A stretch of DNA of 64,000 nucleotides from Stratiolaelaps scimitus (lineage: Eukaryota > Arthropoda > Arachnida > Mesostigmata > Laelapidae). The stretch covers positions 29,505,501 to 29,569,500 of the forward strand of contig JABWDB010000001.1 of the NCBI GenBank assembly GCA_019614645.1, read 5' to 3'. The notes below the pieces were generated by a model. The model did no database searches. It saw nothing but the letters and a program-made list of their open reading frames with translations, and was not told where the DNA came from. This document shows, piece by piece, positions 11,478-24,686 of the stretch. The position numbers were made by a program, and so were the translations under genes. Each line of letters begins with the position of its first letter. Positions within the stretch are counted from its first letter, which is position 1.

Positions 11478-14400
11478 CACAATGATAAATGAACGAGGGA
11501 GGAGACGACAGAATAGGATTCTATTCACGCACAACAATTGCTGGTATTATTAGACTTTATTAATAAGATTATTTTGTTGGTGGGCAAGTGTGTCGCTTTA
11601 CGATTTCAACGTTTTCTTAGATGAGCTTACGTCCATTTGCGGTCGACGTTATGCCATTAACGTGATTGTTTCGTTTTTTTAAATGAAGATACGTAATGGT
11701 CTAATAAAATATGTGGGTATTCTAAGAGTCATGTGGCTTGCAAGGACATGGCTATAACATTTCACCCAAGGCAGGTATAAATACCTCACATAAAATAGAC
11801 CGACGACAATAGCCATTTGAAATGGTAGATTTGTCGTGGCTTCAAACGTCAAATTTCTTCGACATTAATAGCCACCTCTGCTTTGTACCGCTTTGGTGGA
11901 CAGGGGACGAAGTAGATCGAGCAGATGAGTCAAGACGCGAGCCGATTACGTGCCACATCTCAAATAAGGTCACATTTTCCCTGATTTTACCGTTTGCACG
12001 CTTAAAGTCCGGCGCGTCTCTAATCAACTCGAACATCAGTTGCGGCTAGCTCACAGATTTCGAGCAAACATAACACTAGGAAGGCCCCGCTCAACTGGCC
12101 GAACCTCTACATTGGGATTCCGTGTCCAACTTGACGACGCTTAGAAATGGAACACAAACGAATTTACAGGAAATTCTGTCTCCCTTGACTTTTCAATTGT
12201 TCAAGGAAAAAGGACAAGTTAGACTAAAAGTGGGACTGACTTCAGTTATGCTTGGTGTGCGACCACACATGTGCTTATAAGAAAATATTTAAGAATTGTA
12301 CGCGTGCCTCCTATCTGCAGCAAAAAAGAATCTGTACCACTTGATTATTTTCATTATTCGGATCAGCCAGACGAAAATGAGTGAGCTTATTTCCAATCGC
12401 AGCGAGGTAGGCTAATTCGTTTTCTATGAATGGACCAAATTTATAAATGACAGGGCACGACGAACAACCTAAGACTGAAGACTATGGTTTTGTAAACCAG
12501 TGTTAATTGATCGACAGTATAACGGGTGAAGCTCACACAGGTGCGTGTAGAGCATCACTCCTGACAAATGTTTTCCTCTCTGTCGTCATGAAAGCCATTA
12601 TAGGGTATAGCCTAATTGGCTACACGCTCTAATGTAAGAACTCGGTTGTCAAAAAAAAAATTAACACAACTAACCAGCCAATGCAGCTTGCATGAATTGA
12701 CCTATAGACTTTGCAGCTCTACATCGTCTCTTACTTATTTAAGTTTCAAGTGAACTCGTGCAAATGGCATTTCGAGAATCAATAATAGCTACGAGTATCT
12801 CTGAAGAAGTAGTGCGCCGCTGTTCAAGCTGATTAGTCAACGTAATCTATAATACATACAATAACAGTTGATGACCTTTACGGAGGAAGCATTCACGAAC
12901 AAGTTGTGCCCAAACAAGCGTTCTCTCATGGCAATTGATTCATCGCATGTATCAGCCATCTTCTAGGGCTGAATCTTCTCTTTTCCTCTCAATTGTTCTC
13001 AACCAGCAGCGATCCTTGAAGGGATGGGCGCACTTCACGAAAATGAAGATTGCACCAGACGCACCGAGAAAGGACCTGGCATTCGACTCCTACATCGGCC
13101 CTCATTTCTTCTCTTGGGACTGCCAATGGAACGGGCTACACTGAAGTAATGGACACGCGTCGCCGCGGAATGCATGAGGGGATTGGCCGCCAACAGTGCA
13201 GACCCTCTGAAGACGTTCACTTAAACACGGGCTAAGCTCACAGTAGCAGAAAGCCTGGCCATGCCTACGTCGATTGAGGGACTGGTCTACCTGAACTTTC
13301 GGGGCAGGCTACACTACCGCTGCTACTCGCTTGTGAATGTTTGACGCCAGCGTAGAAACTCGTCGGCAAGGGAATCACCTATTACCACGGAGTGGTACAT
13401 CTGTAACAACAGGCGCACCTGTGTCATGGGGCAAGCTTCTGGACGTCCTTGAAAAACTCCCCATGTTTTCCATCAAAGACACTCGTGAAGTCGGTTCCAT
13501 TACTCTCAAAGGACTCTTCTGAGAAGTCACTTTGGAAAACCATTTTATCATTGGTATACTTATACAATCACTTTAAACCGACCGATCGGGCTGAGCGCAA
13601 AAGAGAGCGTTGCCATTGATTTGCAGCGCAGAGTCGGATGTTTGTTGGATGATTCGTTTGCGCCTGGCTATACCACTGTTATTATAGAACAATTAATTCG
13701 GAGCTGATACTGCGCTTCTATACACAACCGGCCTAGGGCGCACAAGCTCTTCATTACTGCGTATGCTGACCGAATCGCCGAAGTGTATTCCAAGAGCACG
13801 AACCTGAAATATTTTTAGCACATAACACGTTTCCAAAAAAGTGCTTCTGGACGCCACTGTTGAAAAGTGCTTCAATTCGCGATTTGCCCAGTTCCTAATT
13901 GGGATTACTCTCCTTGTGGCAAAAGCCACTGCCTAATCCTGCTTACAGTAACAAAAGGAAACGCTACCAAAGCTGATACTCACTAAGAGGTGAATTTATA
14001 GAATCCGACAAGAGGTTCAATACTGTAAGGTCACTGAATGTCTCTGCCATGGTATAATCAGCTAGCCAGCTCAACTGTACGCTAATGACACGCGTTTCGC
14101 AGACAACAGCGTGGCGCCCCGAACGGAAATTGCATATTCCAGTAGAGAATGATCACTCTTACCGCACGCTGTTCTGTGTTCTGCAAGTTGCGAGTTCGCT
14201 GGAAGCAAATCGAATCGCCGCTTTGGAGCGATTACGAGCGGGAGTTTGCGCATGAGGTTGGCGTATATGGAAATTTTGTTGAAACCTCATCGAGGAGGCA
14301 AAAAAAACGATGTACGCAGTTTGCGAATTGCATTTTCGCGCCCCATAAAGCCACTGAGCTAGCGACAACAAATTGAAGTTTGGCTGGTCAGAATTTGAGC

Positions 14401-14502
14401 TTTGAGCCAGCGGCATACTGCATTACGTTGCATAGGCAGTTGCCCGTGCATCGGCACCCCCGAACAGACCGAACTCAAGGAAAGGCCCCAAAGTACATTT
14501 AG

Positions 14503-14528
14503 TATATATATATATATATATATATATG
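14503..14528. repeat. AT dinucleotide tract
   Basis: About 13 AT units. Confidence 0.9.
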
Positions 14529-15149
14529 ATATTCTATGACGTATTGTATACTCTTTCTCCCATACAACCTCTTTAACGAGATACATAACGATGTGGGCAA
14601 GTGAACGTCGATCGATTTAATCTGCTCCGAGATTGTGCAAACAAGGCAGCTGGAAGTAGGAAGCAATCATCCGAGGCCACTTGGCGTTCCGACTGGGCCG
14701 ATTCCCTCCCCTCTTTCTGCTTCGTATTCGAGCGCGTCTACTAAAGTGCTTCTACCTGTTTCCATTCCTCACTAGATAGCCTTGCCGCAGCTTTCGCTAG
14801 AACCTTTACGTAGGTAACCAATGAGATACAGGCATTACATTCATACGACTCAAGGTGTTTAGGGAGAGTCCTTTCTACAATAGCGACACTACGGTAGCTG
14901 AGAAGTGGCCTATGAACGCAATGTTATCTGTTTCAAAAATGGCATCGATTGTTTTCGGTTGTACAGTCGATGAAGATGACAACACCTGTGCCCATCAAGT
15001 GAACGCCCGGTCACTACATGGTGGTCTTTCTCTGATACCTAATGCTACAGCGCTCGGCATGCATACATATTACTTCCTCTCATCCGCGTTGAAGGCCTGC
15101 GGTGAAAATTATCTCTGCGGGCGTGATGCGTTATTTGGGACCTGACACC

Positions 15150-15215
15150 GCGAGCGTTTACCACTGAACTAAATGGTACCATTGACCGATTACGATTTAA
15201 ACGGCGCCGCCCCGG
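15150..15215 (-). other. weak tRNA-like A-box segment
   Basis: The minus strand carries TAGTTCAGTGGTAAACGCTC near 15155-15175, resembling the D arm of an elongator tRNA, but no B box follows at the right distance. Possibly a degraded tRNA or SINE head. Confidence 0.25.
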
Positions 15216-16522
15216 CTTCACCCGTGAAGGCGCCACTGGCCTTACAACTTTTCTCTACATATATATATTCATTTTTGTATTTTTTCTTTTATTTTATTTT
15301 GTTCACCCGATTTTAATGGAACGTCATGACGAACGTAGACTAAGTACGCACAGGTAAACCGAAGAATATATTATCAATATTACCCTATATATTAATATAT
15401 TCTATATATTCCTATTATATAATATATTCTATACACCCCTACAGAGAATCAGTGACATTTCGACATCCGAACGATATTGATGTTCATTTGGTTCACACTC
15501 AAAACGACGAAGAAAAGTCTTCGCAAGGCGCCGTAACAAAATTAGTGGGAACATTAAATGAAGTGGAGGTGATGTAGTTTAACCACTAGATATAATTAAT
15601 CCATTTTCAACTAAGGCTTGGGTCACACGAACAACGAAACATGTAGTCGAAACCCCGAGCTCATAACAGCAGTTATTAGCCAACGATGAATCATAAAGGC
15701 TCAATTAGGGTTCCACTAACGTCAATGCAGGGATTAGGGAAATGCTGAAATGTAGATCCAATATACGAGTAGCATCACAAAACCACAGCATTCATCGGAC
15801 AAATAGTATGCACATGCATCCCCGGCCTAGCGAACGTGAATGGACTACTAGAATGTGGACTGAGCGGTAATCGCGTAATTCACAGGAATATGATTAGTGC
15901 GAATATTTATATAAACAACAGATTTCATCACAGGCACGCATACGCACACGCACAAATACTCATTAATACGCTACGGTTTGTGAATTCTATCAACAGCTAG
16001 ATATTTACCGAAGATAAATAGAAATTAGAGGCGCCAAGAAGAAGTGTATTCAGCATTGGTCCTAGCTAAATGTAATGGGTCGATAAAAAAAAAACGCTGG
16101 CGAAAGGCGAAAATTTTGTCTAATTGCTATACATGCAGAATTAAATTATTTAATAAACGTTATGATAGGTAAGGATTTTGTAGAAGCAATCGTAATTTTG
16201 TTAAAGTGAGAAAAATCGTTTGCAAAATTAGCTAACACAACTGAAACATGTAAGACAATTTCATACGAACATAATGGCACTAAACGCCATCATTTCCCTA
16301 AACGAATCATTACGCTTCTTGATGAATTAGAAATTTTTTGAGAACAGGGGTCAAACGATCCCAAAAATATTTTCGGGTTCGTCGAGCAAAATACAACCCT
16401 ACTCGCTTCCTAGGACCCACGCCTTTCTTTGCAGATAGCGCTTGCACAATAACACATTATGAACATTATGTCTAGCACGAACCGAATGCTTTATGGTATG
16501 TCTACCTACCTAACCTAAATTT

Positions 16523-16582
16523 TCCAGGCTGACTCTCGGCCAACATTTAACGTCTGCGGCATGCTTACCTGAAAGGCCTCGA
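16523..16582 (-). mobile_element. SINE fragment (tail only)
   Basis: The minus strand reads CCTTTCAGGTAAGCATGCCG, then CAGACGTTAAATGTTGGCCG and AGAGTCAGCCTGG, matching the 3' part of the SINE at 51704-51890. The tRNA-like head was not found upstream. Confidence 0.55.
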
Positions 16583-17279
16583 GTGCACCTTCCTTTGTCC
16601 CGCTTTGGTCCTACTACACTCATCTTCGTATGCGTGCCCTCAAATTTAAGTACGTGATTCCCGAGGGAATCTGTAGCACACAAAGTTTTGCGACGATTTA
16701 AAGAGTTCTTCTCCTTCAAGTCTCGAGCTCCAACAATACTCGCAGGAACGCTACCTTTCTAAATTACCATTTCTATGAAGATTGGGTACAACATTACTAT
16801 AAGCCATGCACACATGTACGTAGAGTTACTATATAATGCGAGGGCTTTATTTATACATTTAACACAAGAATCCCCTAATAATAATAGTGCGCAAATGAAT
16901 TGACAAATAGTCGCTCTAACTCGATAAACGAATTCTGAACAGGCTCTAATTATTATATTATCATTATTAGTTAGTATTACTATTATTAGGAGGGCCATTA
17001 TTACTAATTCCTCGTTGTTACGTCCACTGGCAGATATAACATTATGTTATCCCACTATGGCGGACAATGCCTCGAAATACGTGGCTCGTTGTACTGCAAA
17101 CGTAGGTAGAACCTGTTCACAGCTTTGAAAAGGACACCGGTTTCTTTCGACTACGGGTGGCCGTGAATGCTACGGCGTTTGCGACCTCCGTTACCAGGGT
17201 ACTTGTAAACCATTACCCTTACTAGTTATGACGGAGAATGCTCATGCAGACCAGGCCTCACAGCTAAGGTATTTTGCCA

Positions 17280-18560
17280 TGGTTCTGTGGGACTCCTGAC
17301 TGATGGAGTGGCAGACCCACCCACTAAAATCACGCCCCACTTAATCTTCATTTTAGGTTAGTCCGGGACTTCAGAATTAACAGTACTACGAACCAACAAC
17401 GAGTGGCAGGCGCCTACCGGATCAATTGGCCGGGGTCGCCCGTCGGGTTTCCCACCTCATCAGACAAGCCGTTCCCAGCAACCTGCGAACCCGACATACT
17501 TGCGGCATTGTCCTCGGCGTGACTTTGGTAGGGTGCCTACTGAACCATATATGTCACGTCCTGTCTCTTCTTGAGTTCCTCTCTCCTCGACTCTGTCATA
17601 AAGGGGAATCTTCTTTGGCAAATTCGGGAAAAGCGCCTCTTTTCTTCCACCATGTTTTTAGCAGTCTCGGCCCGATTGCCCAGCCACTGGTCGTCTCGCA
17701 GATGAATTCGACAAAGTCTTTCATGCTCGTCCTCTGCGTGCTTGGAGGGGGACTTCTGCTTCTCGCCCCACCGTTCAGCTGCCAACGCTGCATGACCTTG
17801 TTCAAAGCTAGAGTTCTTGCGGGTTCCAGGGCAGGACAGACGAGGAGCGTGTGGAAAGCATCGAATGGAGCACGTGTTGGCTTTTATCTCCAGTTCTACG
17901 CCAATTTTGGCTTCCACTACTACCGCCAGATCATCAGCGAAAGCAAGGGTTTTAACTCCGTCGGGTTATCCCTGCAGGGTAAGAACATCATCGTAGGCAA
18001 TGTTCAAAAGTAGAGGTCCCATGATGGAGCCTTGCGGAACGCCTGCCGTCATGCTTACTCCCGAACTTGTGATAGCCCTGTCCTTCAAATAATCTTATAT
18101 AATTCTTACCAGATAGTACTGTGCCTGTTTTCGATTGAGCGTACTCAGGATAACTTTCCACGGCAGGCTGTTAAAAGCACTTTTGACATCAAGGAAGATC
18201 GCTACCATCAGACGTCTGGTCCGTCGCGTGGAATTATGTATTATAGAAGTTCCGTTTTTGCGACCAATTTGGATATTGGCATATGTATGGACCTGTGCTT
18301 GCTGAAGCCGTACTGACGAAAGCAGGCCGTGTGCTTCTGCAAAAACGACTCACTTGCTGTTAGAGTGAGCGACTCACTTGTTGTTAGGAGGGTTGCCGTG
18401 GATGAATCTCCAACGAACCAAAATGGACCACAACTTCCCTGGTAACATTCTGTTCCGCTGTCTATTTCGACCGCCGCGCCTCGTCGTCTTGAAGATGGAA
18501 AAGTTGAACAGTGCGTGCAGGAGTTCAGACCCGAATAATGGAGAATGTCCACCTGTCCCT
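17280..18560 (-). mobile_element. R1-like LINE reverse transcriptase remnant
   Basis: The minus strand gives the reverse transcriptase motifs in order, with stops and frameshifts: FRQYGFSKHRS (about 18310), FLDVKSAFNSLPW (18157-18203), LVRII.DYLKDRAITSSG, GVPQGSIMGPLLLN (about 18005-18047) and LAFADDLAVVV (17913-17944). FADD is the catalytic core. The wording AFNSLPW, YLKDR and GVPQGSIMGP is that of the R1 group of arthropod non-LTR elements. Downstream at about 17290-17330 the minus strand reads TTTTAGTGGGTGGGTCTGCC, like the 3' ends of such elements. The element is 5' truncated and dead. Confidence 0.83.
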
Positions 18561-19015
18561 ATACAAACGCACACAATATTCACCGAAGGTTGCCGTACCC
18601 AACTTTGTTGTTGTGCTCAAATCGCCGAGGGCTGGGGTTAGACTGCTGCTGGATTAACTCTGAGCGGAGAGAGGCTGTGTGTGCTGAGTGTCGATATGCA
18701 AAGCTGTAAGGTATTGTTCGCTTAAGACCTGGCTGGTGACTGTGGGACCAGCCGTAGCGTAGGACGTCGAATGGCACTTGGCAACCAATACCGTACAATA
18801 GACGTACCATACAAGTTGGACTTGGTGGTGGATAAAGTAGTAGCTAACTTGATTAACTCATTGAGTTAATATTCATTAGATAATCCCTAGGTCTTAGAAG
18901 ATTACACCTACAGCTCAGGTTGCTAAACATTGCCTCATCTTATTTACTTTGATTTCAAATTATAGTCGGGAGAAATAGTTTAGTTTCTAGAAGTGAACCA
19001 CGAAATCATGCCATT

Positions 19016-19052
<37 letters not shown>

Positions 19053-20062
19053 GGAATAGAGACCAGCAGAAGTTGAACTTTTATTATTACAAGACCCCAT
19101 GCGCAATTATTTGGATAGGTGAACGTTTCTGGGGGGTTTGTTGGTTCATATAAAATGGTGAAGTCAAAAGCACACAATCGTAAGATTGGTTAATATGACC
19201 CTATTGTATGTCAGAGAAAATATTCTATTATAAAATAGCCTCTTCTATATATCCTTCATAGAATATGTTAAACAAGGAGGTCCCATTCCTCAGTCCCTAA
19301 GCGTGTCCAAAATAGAAACTGCGTTGCCTCTTTGGATATCTAGGGAAAATCTTCGCATTAACAAATCGGTTACACGTGGTTTTTTTTGTAGCGGACGATA
19401 ACATTTTTTTCCTAATATCTGTGGACAGTTTAATGACAGCATCAATGGTCCTCTCAATGTTTAGTAGGCTACAGGTGTAAAGTAGTGCTCATTCATAAAT
19501 GAGACGTACTTTCTGTTCTTGGCTTGTTCGGTTGTATTGACGACTTTATCACGCTGTGTTGCTCCTTTGACTGACATAAGGAGGTGCTAAAGGGTCAGCC
19601 ACAGTGCAATTCTAAACCAGAATTTTACCTCTGGAAAAGTATATTAACGACACACCATCAGGAGGCTTCCCATCAGAGCGGCAAATACTTACTAGTTAAC
19701 GAATGTAAGGAATACACGTGGTGCGAAGAGCTGTGGCCAAAGTCTCGTTTACTAAAGGATGTCTCGGGCCACAACCGCACTTTTTATACACGGTAGTCCA
19801 TGACGACTAACAAAATCGACCGGTCTCCGCTGCAACAAGAATGTGGAGAAACCATATCTCCCGCCCAACGTCTAGTGAGGGCTTTCAACCTGGCTCCTTC
19901 CACATCGCTCGAAGCAAGAGCAAGAAGAGACTATTGAACAGATGCATGACAAAGCTGCGTCCATTTGCGTTAAATCTCCAAATGTTCTAAAGTTCCCTTG
20001 CTAAGTTCGCATTAACTTCATCTCTGTCTGATACAACGTGTCACCCAAAGAAGCAGCTGCTG
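18561..20062. other. spacer between the two LINE remnants
   Basis: May contain further eroded LINE sequence on the minus strand (18580-18810 and 19600-20060), but I could not recognise a motif. GA tract at 19017-19048. Confidence 0.5.
19017..19048. repeat. GA dinucleotide tract
   Basis: About 16 GA units between the two LINE remnants. Confidence 0.9.
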
Positions 20063-20670
20063 TCAGAAAAGTCCACCGATCTCAATAGGAAGATCAGTTT
20101 GTGTTTGCCCTATTGAAAAAAGTTGAATGCTTAACAACAGCTTGGACAGCCAATCCATAACATTGATCACTGAGTAAGTCGAACACGTCACGGTCATCTG
20201 ACATATTGTAACCTCTAAACAAGTGAATAATTCTTCCAACAGGCAATGATCGCATCGTGTGTTATTGTACTTGTAATGCGGCTTATTACTGGAATGATAT
20301 TGATCAATGATATTGGACAGATCTTTGGGGGTTCCGATCTTGACCACCTGCCGCGACGACCAAATGTCGCGAACCGTAATCGCCTGTTTCCTATCCGAGA
20401 GATATGAGTGAAACCACCTGATAATTCGCAATGAGCAGCCAGAGCACTCGGGCATCTGAAGGAAAAAGGAGTGACGCAGGTAATTGAAGGCGGCCGCCAC
20501 ATCCAGCAACACCCCAAGGCAGAGTTGACCGTTCTCAATAAGGTCGACCACTTCCTTCTAGAGACGGGCGAGTGCGAGCTCAGTGGAGAGCAGAGTAAGA
20601 AGCCAAACTCGCGTATTGAAAAGACTCTCGCCGAATTAAGATGCCTCTTGAGTCTGGACATTACTACCAT
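20063..20670 (-). mobile_element. second LINE reverse transcriptase remnant (Jockey/CR1-like)
   Basis: The minus strand gives, across two frames, STELALARL, then VDLIENGQLCLGVLLDVAAA, FNYLRHSFFLQ, RIIRWFHSYLSDRKQ and VVKIGTPKDL. This follows the Jockey/CR1-type pattern (LDVAAAFD..RH..LL, W..SYLSDR.Q, G.PQGS) and differs from the R1-like copy at 17280. The GTPQGS motif is eroded and the FADD block was not found, so only about 200 residues of the reverse transcriptase survive. An AT tract directly follows at 20672. Confidence 0.75.
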
Positions 20671-20671
20671 C

Positions 20672-20692
20672 TATATATATATATATATATAT
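20672..20692. repeat. AT dinucleotide tract
   Basis: About 10 AT units at the upstream edge of the minus-strand LINE remnant 20063-20670. Confidence 0.9.
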
Positions 20693-21440
20693 GCGGTTTT
20701 GATGTTCAGTTAGCGCACAAAGTTACAACACCAAAGTAATACAAATAGAATAATCGATTAACAAAAGACGAACAAGTTTATGATTTGAAAAATAGAGTGA
20801 AATAAAGGGTCTGCTGGTGGGTGAAACAATAGAACGAAGTCAAATAATAGAACTTTCAGGTAGCGGCCTACATTCATCGTCAATGTGTCATTTACGAGAA
20901 TAGCCCCCATCTCTTCTATGTCTTACGACCCCTGGGCAAGGGGGACAGAGGCATTGGAAAAAGACATGCCTATGATTTTGAAATCGATCAAAGGATTGAA
21001 TTATTCGTCTCTGGATTGGTTGGCGTATCGCCCGTTGTGCGAAAGAGGCTTATCACATTTTACATACACGCCGCGACCTTTCAGACAGAGACGAAGGCTT
21101 AGAAGTTCCAGCCGCCTATATCAAATACAAACTCCGCGGAAGTTCCGGTGGAAATATGGAAGCACCTTCTACATGCACTCTCTACCGTTCTCATTCCTTC
21201 CGTCACTTCTGATCGATGCGAGAGATCATAAGCCCACCACATTGTACAGCACCCCTGAGAACACCCCCGTCCGTCCGTGTGTACTTGAAGATCAGCTGTC
21301 GGCACTCACACACGTTATTCCGCTGTCACTGAGCCCTTTATTTTTTGTACTCTTCTTCATACTGGATCGATTGTAATTCGATTTTCGTGTTTCACTGTTT
21401 ATGGGCAGTTCCGTCATAACCCACACTTTGTATAATTTAG
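20693..21440. other. spacer before the Tc1-type element, with an unrecognised 163-aa frame
   Basis: The open frame at 20885-21376 (+) is relatively long but has no recognisable motif, and a minus-strand frame overlaps it. It could belong to an unrecognised element or be chance. Confidence 0.4.
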
Positions 21441-22896
21441 CATTAGTGTCACTTATTCGATATCAGATTAATGTACGTGTCAAATAACTTACACACCACA
21501 AAGAACAGCGCATATGACGTCGCATGCAACCTGCTACAATAAAATGTGTCATATTTCGGTTGTGCAAAATGATAACACACCCTCAGTTATCGAGTGTTCT
21601 CGCTAAATTAATCCAGTTTGTGTTGAGCATTCAAACTGTACTGTAGTTATGGGACACGCTTCAAGCCTTACTGATGCAGAGAAAGCAGTTATTACTGCTT
21701 TACACCGACCAGGAAGGACCCAGGCTGCAATTGCCAGAGGAATTGGCAGAATTCGTCGCGTGCAAAATTATTTACGCAGTCCGTTGACGTATGGTGCTAA
21801 TAAGTCTAAAGGACGTCCACGAAAGATCAGCCTGCGAACTGCCATGCACATCTGTCGATTGGCCTCGAATTCGATCATAAGTTGTGAAGTAATCAGGCAA
21901 GAGTTAAACTTTCAGGTTCATAGATGAACAGTTCTAAGGACAATTAGGCGTTATCCGCATATCATACGGGCGCAAATGAAAGCAAGACCGCGTCTTCAAC
22001 AACGCCACATGACGGTCCGACTAAACTGACTTCGCCCGCAACAATATGGCCAGAGACTGGAAATTGGTGAGAATTGGGGCAACGTTTTTTAAAGAGTTTC
22101 TTGTGGGTGCACATCTATCTAGAAGGGACTGTGTTGTCTCAGATCATCTTCAGTGACGAAAACAAGTTCAATTTGGACGGGCCAAATGGATTTAACGGTT
22201 ACTGGCATGATGTACGTAAAGAGCCACGGTACTTCTCAAAGCGCAACTTCGGTGGCGGGACCGCTATGGTTTGTTGAGCTTTCACCTCTCTTGGCAGACT
22301 CTCACTCGCTGTCATCTCATCTCGAATGAATAGCGAGGACTATCAGCAGGTGTTGACCAACAACCTACTACCGCTTAGGAGCAGATTTCATCGACTGCCA
22401 ATTGTTTTCCAACAAGATGACGCTTCACGTCAGCGCTAATACACGTGCGTGGTTAGGACGGCATGACATGTACGTAGCATGACATTGAAACCCTAGAGTG
22501 GCCAGCATGTTGTCCTAATCTCAACGCAATGGAGAACCTCTGGGGCATTCTTGTCCGACGGGTATATGCATCGAATCGACAGTATATATTCATGGAAGCA
22601 CTAAAAGAGTCGTTGTTGGAGGCCTGGGGAGGTGTCAGCGACAAGATCCTGCTAAATATTGTTGATTGTATGGCAAACCGAGTCGTTGACGTTATAACTA
22701 GCAAGGGCGGCACAAGAAAACGAGAATTAATTCAGCGAGAACAGTCGATAACTGATGAGCGTTATCATTTTGCACAGTCGAAATATGACACATTTTATTG
22801 TGGCAGGCTGCATATGACGTCATATGCGCTGTTCTTTGTAGTGTGTATGTTATTCGACACGTACATTAATCTGATACAGAATAAATGCCTCTAATG
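21441..22896 (+). mobile_element. decayed Tc1-superfamily (Tc3-like) transposon with long inverted repeats
   Basis: Two inverted arms of about 160 bases, 21441-21602 and 22737-22896, share long near-identical stretches (for example AAAGAACAGCGCATATGACG and AATAAAATGTGTCATATTTC). They bracket a broken transposase. The outer ends are uncertain: homology fades at 21441 on the left, while on the right a GGGTGGGGC-type end may lie near 23030 on the other strand. Long arms like these are seen in Tc3-type elements. Confidence 0.87.
21649..22736 (+). pseudogene. Tc1-type transposase pseudogene
   Basis: It starts MGHASSLTDAEKAVITALHR with the helix-turn-helix region (GRTQAAIARGIGR, NYLRSP), then a stop at 21925. 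Further pieces follow in changed frames: FSDENKFNLDGPNGFNGYW (22147 on), RNFGGGTAMVC, QQDDAS (about 22412) and WPACCPNLNAMENLWGILVR (about 22500). These give Asp, Asp and Glu in the DD34E order of Tc1 transposases. Several stops and frameshifts make it non-functional. The start at 21649 is the natural one, about 47 bases inside the left arm. Confidence 0.87.
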
Positions 22897-23750
22897 TAAC
22901 GATTTGTTGAAATACAGGGGTGCGTTAGGTTTATGCACACCACGGTATACATAAAATTGCTTTTAAGTACATCGAATGCACTTGTGTTATTAATTATTTT
23001 ACAATTGAATATTTTTCGTGCCCCACCCTATAACCTATATATCGATTCGTGAATCAAATTATTGCTAAGAATATTTTTAGTACAAATATGTATGATTAAT
23101 CTACAGATGTGATACACATCTCTATGTAGTTTCGCAAAATGTATTAATCGTTCTGTCCGTATAATCCGTCAGTCACCAGTGAATAATAGCATATCTCAAT
23201 GAACGAACAGGCATTCGCTCAAATTAGAAATAACAGATAAGAACTGTTTTATATTTAGGGGCATGCTTGACGGTTCTAGTTGGGTGCGTGCAGCACGTGA
23301 AGAAGAACGAACTGCGTCACCGTGGGTATTGGGCAATTTTAATTTCAAAGGATTAGCCACCGTTCCTTGAGGCTACCCGGTCGACGACTGGCCACCGCTG
23401 CGCACTGATGCTCAAGCTTCATAAGCCTTCACGTACGGCATTAAGCCGCTAGTATTAACATCTCCATAGCTCTCCGAACGGATTATACGTGTTGCCTCTG
23501 TAATACCTACTAGGTACGACCTAGGTCTATTACGGTCCTTAAGAGTGTGTATAGTATTATAGTATCCCCCCTATTATTTTTTTATGGGTAGGCTTCCTGA
23601 CTTCAGAAATAATGCATTGCTGTACTGTAGTCATTAGTAAGGTCTGAACGATCACAATACAGTTAATGCGATTTAGAAAGACCACGACGCTTGGTTAGTT
23701 CGTGCCTGTCGAGCTAATTTGATTCATCCGCCTTTCAACCTAACTGTTTT

Positions 23751-23794
23751 TTCGAGCTGACCCTCAGCTGTTCCCCTATCTGACAGGCCTCAGC
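23751..23794 (-). repeat. dispersed 44-base repeat, copy 1
   Basis: Matches 24687-24730 at 43 of 44 bases (starts TTCGAGCTGACCCTCAGCTG on the + strand). A diverged inverted copy occurs at 34947-34970. The core CTGACCCTCAGC resembles the SINE tail, so it may be the end of a related element. Just outside, a short direct repeat CCGCCTTTCAACCTA occurs at about 23729 and 23801. Confidence 0.65.
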
Positions 23795-24054
23795 GCTAAA
23801 CCGCCTTTCAACCTATCAGCATTAATCCTGCAAATGATGATGAAAAAATAACGATGGTGAATTAGCTGCTGAAACTGGCGAATTGCACACGCTGGCCGTT
23901 ACAGAGTTTGCAAAGATCTCGCTGCGAGTTGCCAATATGTATCAATTAGTACTTCCATTATTAGGGTATCGTTAATGATTTGAGCTGTGAACGTTCAAAT
24001 TGTACTCCCATTCATTTGTTGCGGTGAATGCAGACGCAATAATCTAACGGCGTT

Positions 24055-24222
24055 TCCACGCCGACCCTCAGCCAAGATTTAATGTCCACAGCATTATTGC
24101 TTCGCTAGACAAACCCCCGTTGAATGCAAACGTGCAACGGTGGGCATCGAATCCGCATATACACACCTATGTGCCTCCACCTATGTGCAAAGCGCACACG
24201 AATGCACCACGCCGCCGGGCTC
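24055..24222 (-). mobile_element. tRNA-derived SINE, diverged full-length copy
   Basis: The minus strand parallels 51704-51890 end to end: GAGCCCGGCGGCGTGGTGCA, a B-box remnant GGATTCGATGCCC, CCGTTGCACGTTTGCATTCA, GCGAAGCAATAATGC, and the tail ATTAAATCTTGGCTGAGGGT. Head and tail are both present, so it is a near-complete copy. Confidence 0.7.
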
Positions 24223-24686
24223 GGCTGGCGCATTAATCTGGAAATACAAGAACGGTCGTTGCTTACGCGTCATTGATATCATGCGCTAATTAATCTGATT
24301 TGAATCTAAACGACCCGCGTTGGATAAGCGTCACTGGGAGGCGTTATGCTAGTTTCAGAGGTTCAGTTGACATCTGTTCTGGGTAAAATTATTAATGCTT
24401 CTTCGTTATGAACGAAGGTCCGCGACTAATTTAGTATAGCGTGTATGCGAAAGGCTTGCAAGTGTAACTGGGGATAAAGGTTCAGGAACTTGCCTTGGAT
24501 AATGTCTCTCAGTTAGCGTGCGACGATGTTATTTAACAAAAAAAATATATTTGATATATTGATAAACATGGAAATGGGAGATTCCCCAAAAAACCGAGCA
24601 CCATCCTTAAACCGCAGTAGCTCTGTCAAATAGTCCTCAAGCACAAAAAGTAGCTGGAACTAACCACTTCCAAACCATTCCTGTTC

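Larger units (their letters stand above)
11478..17279. other. spacer without recognised gene
   Basis: Mostly AT-rich sequence. It includes the weak tRNA-like segment at 15150, a SINE tail at 16523-16582 and an AT tract at 14503. Open frames at 13337-13522, 14159-14416 and 14855-15145 are unsupported. Confidence 0.6.

Noticed and set aside
17426..18013. 195-aa + strand open frame, one of the longest in the window
   Set aside because: It is the reverse side of the LINE remnant; the minus strand shows FADD and GVPQGS motifs, while the + translation has none.
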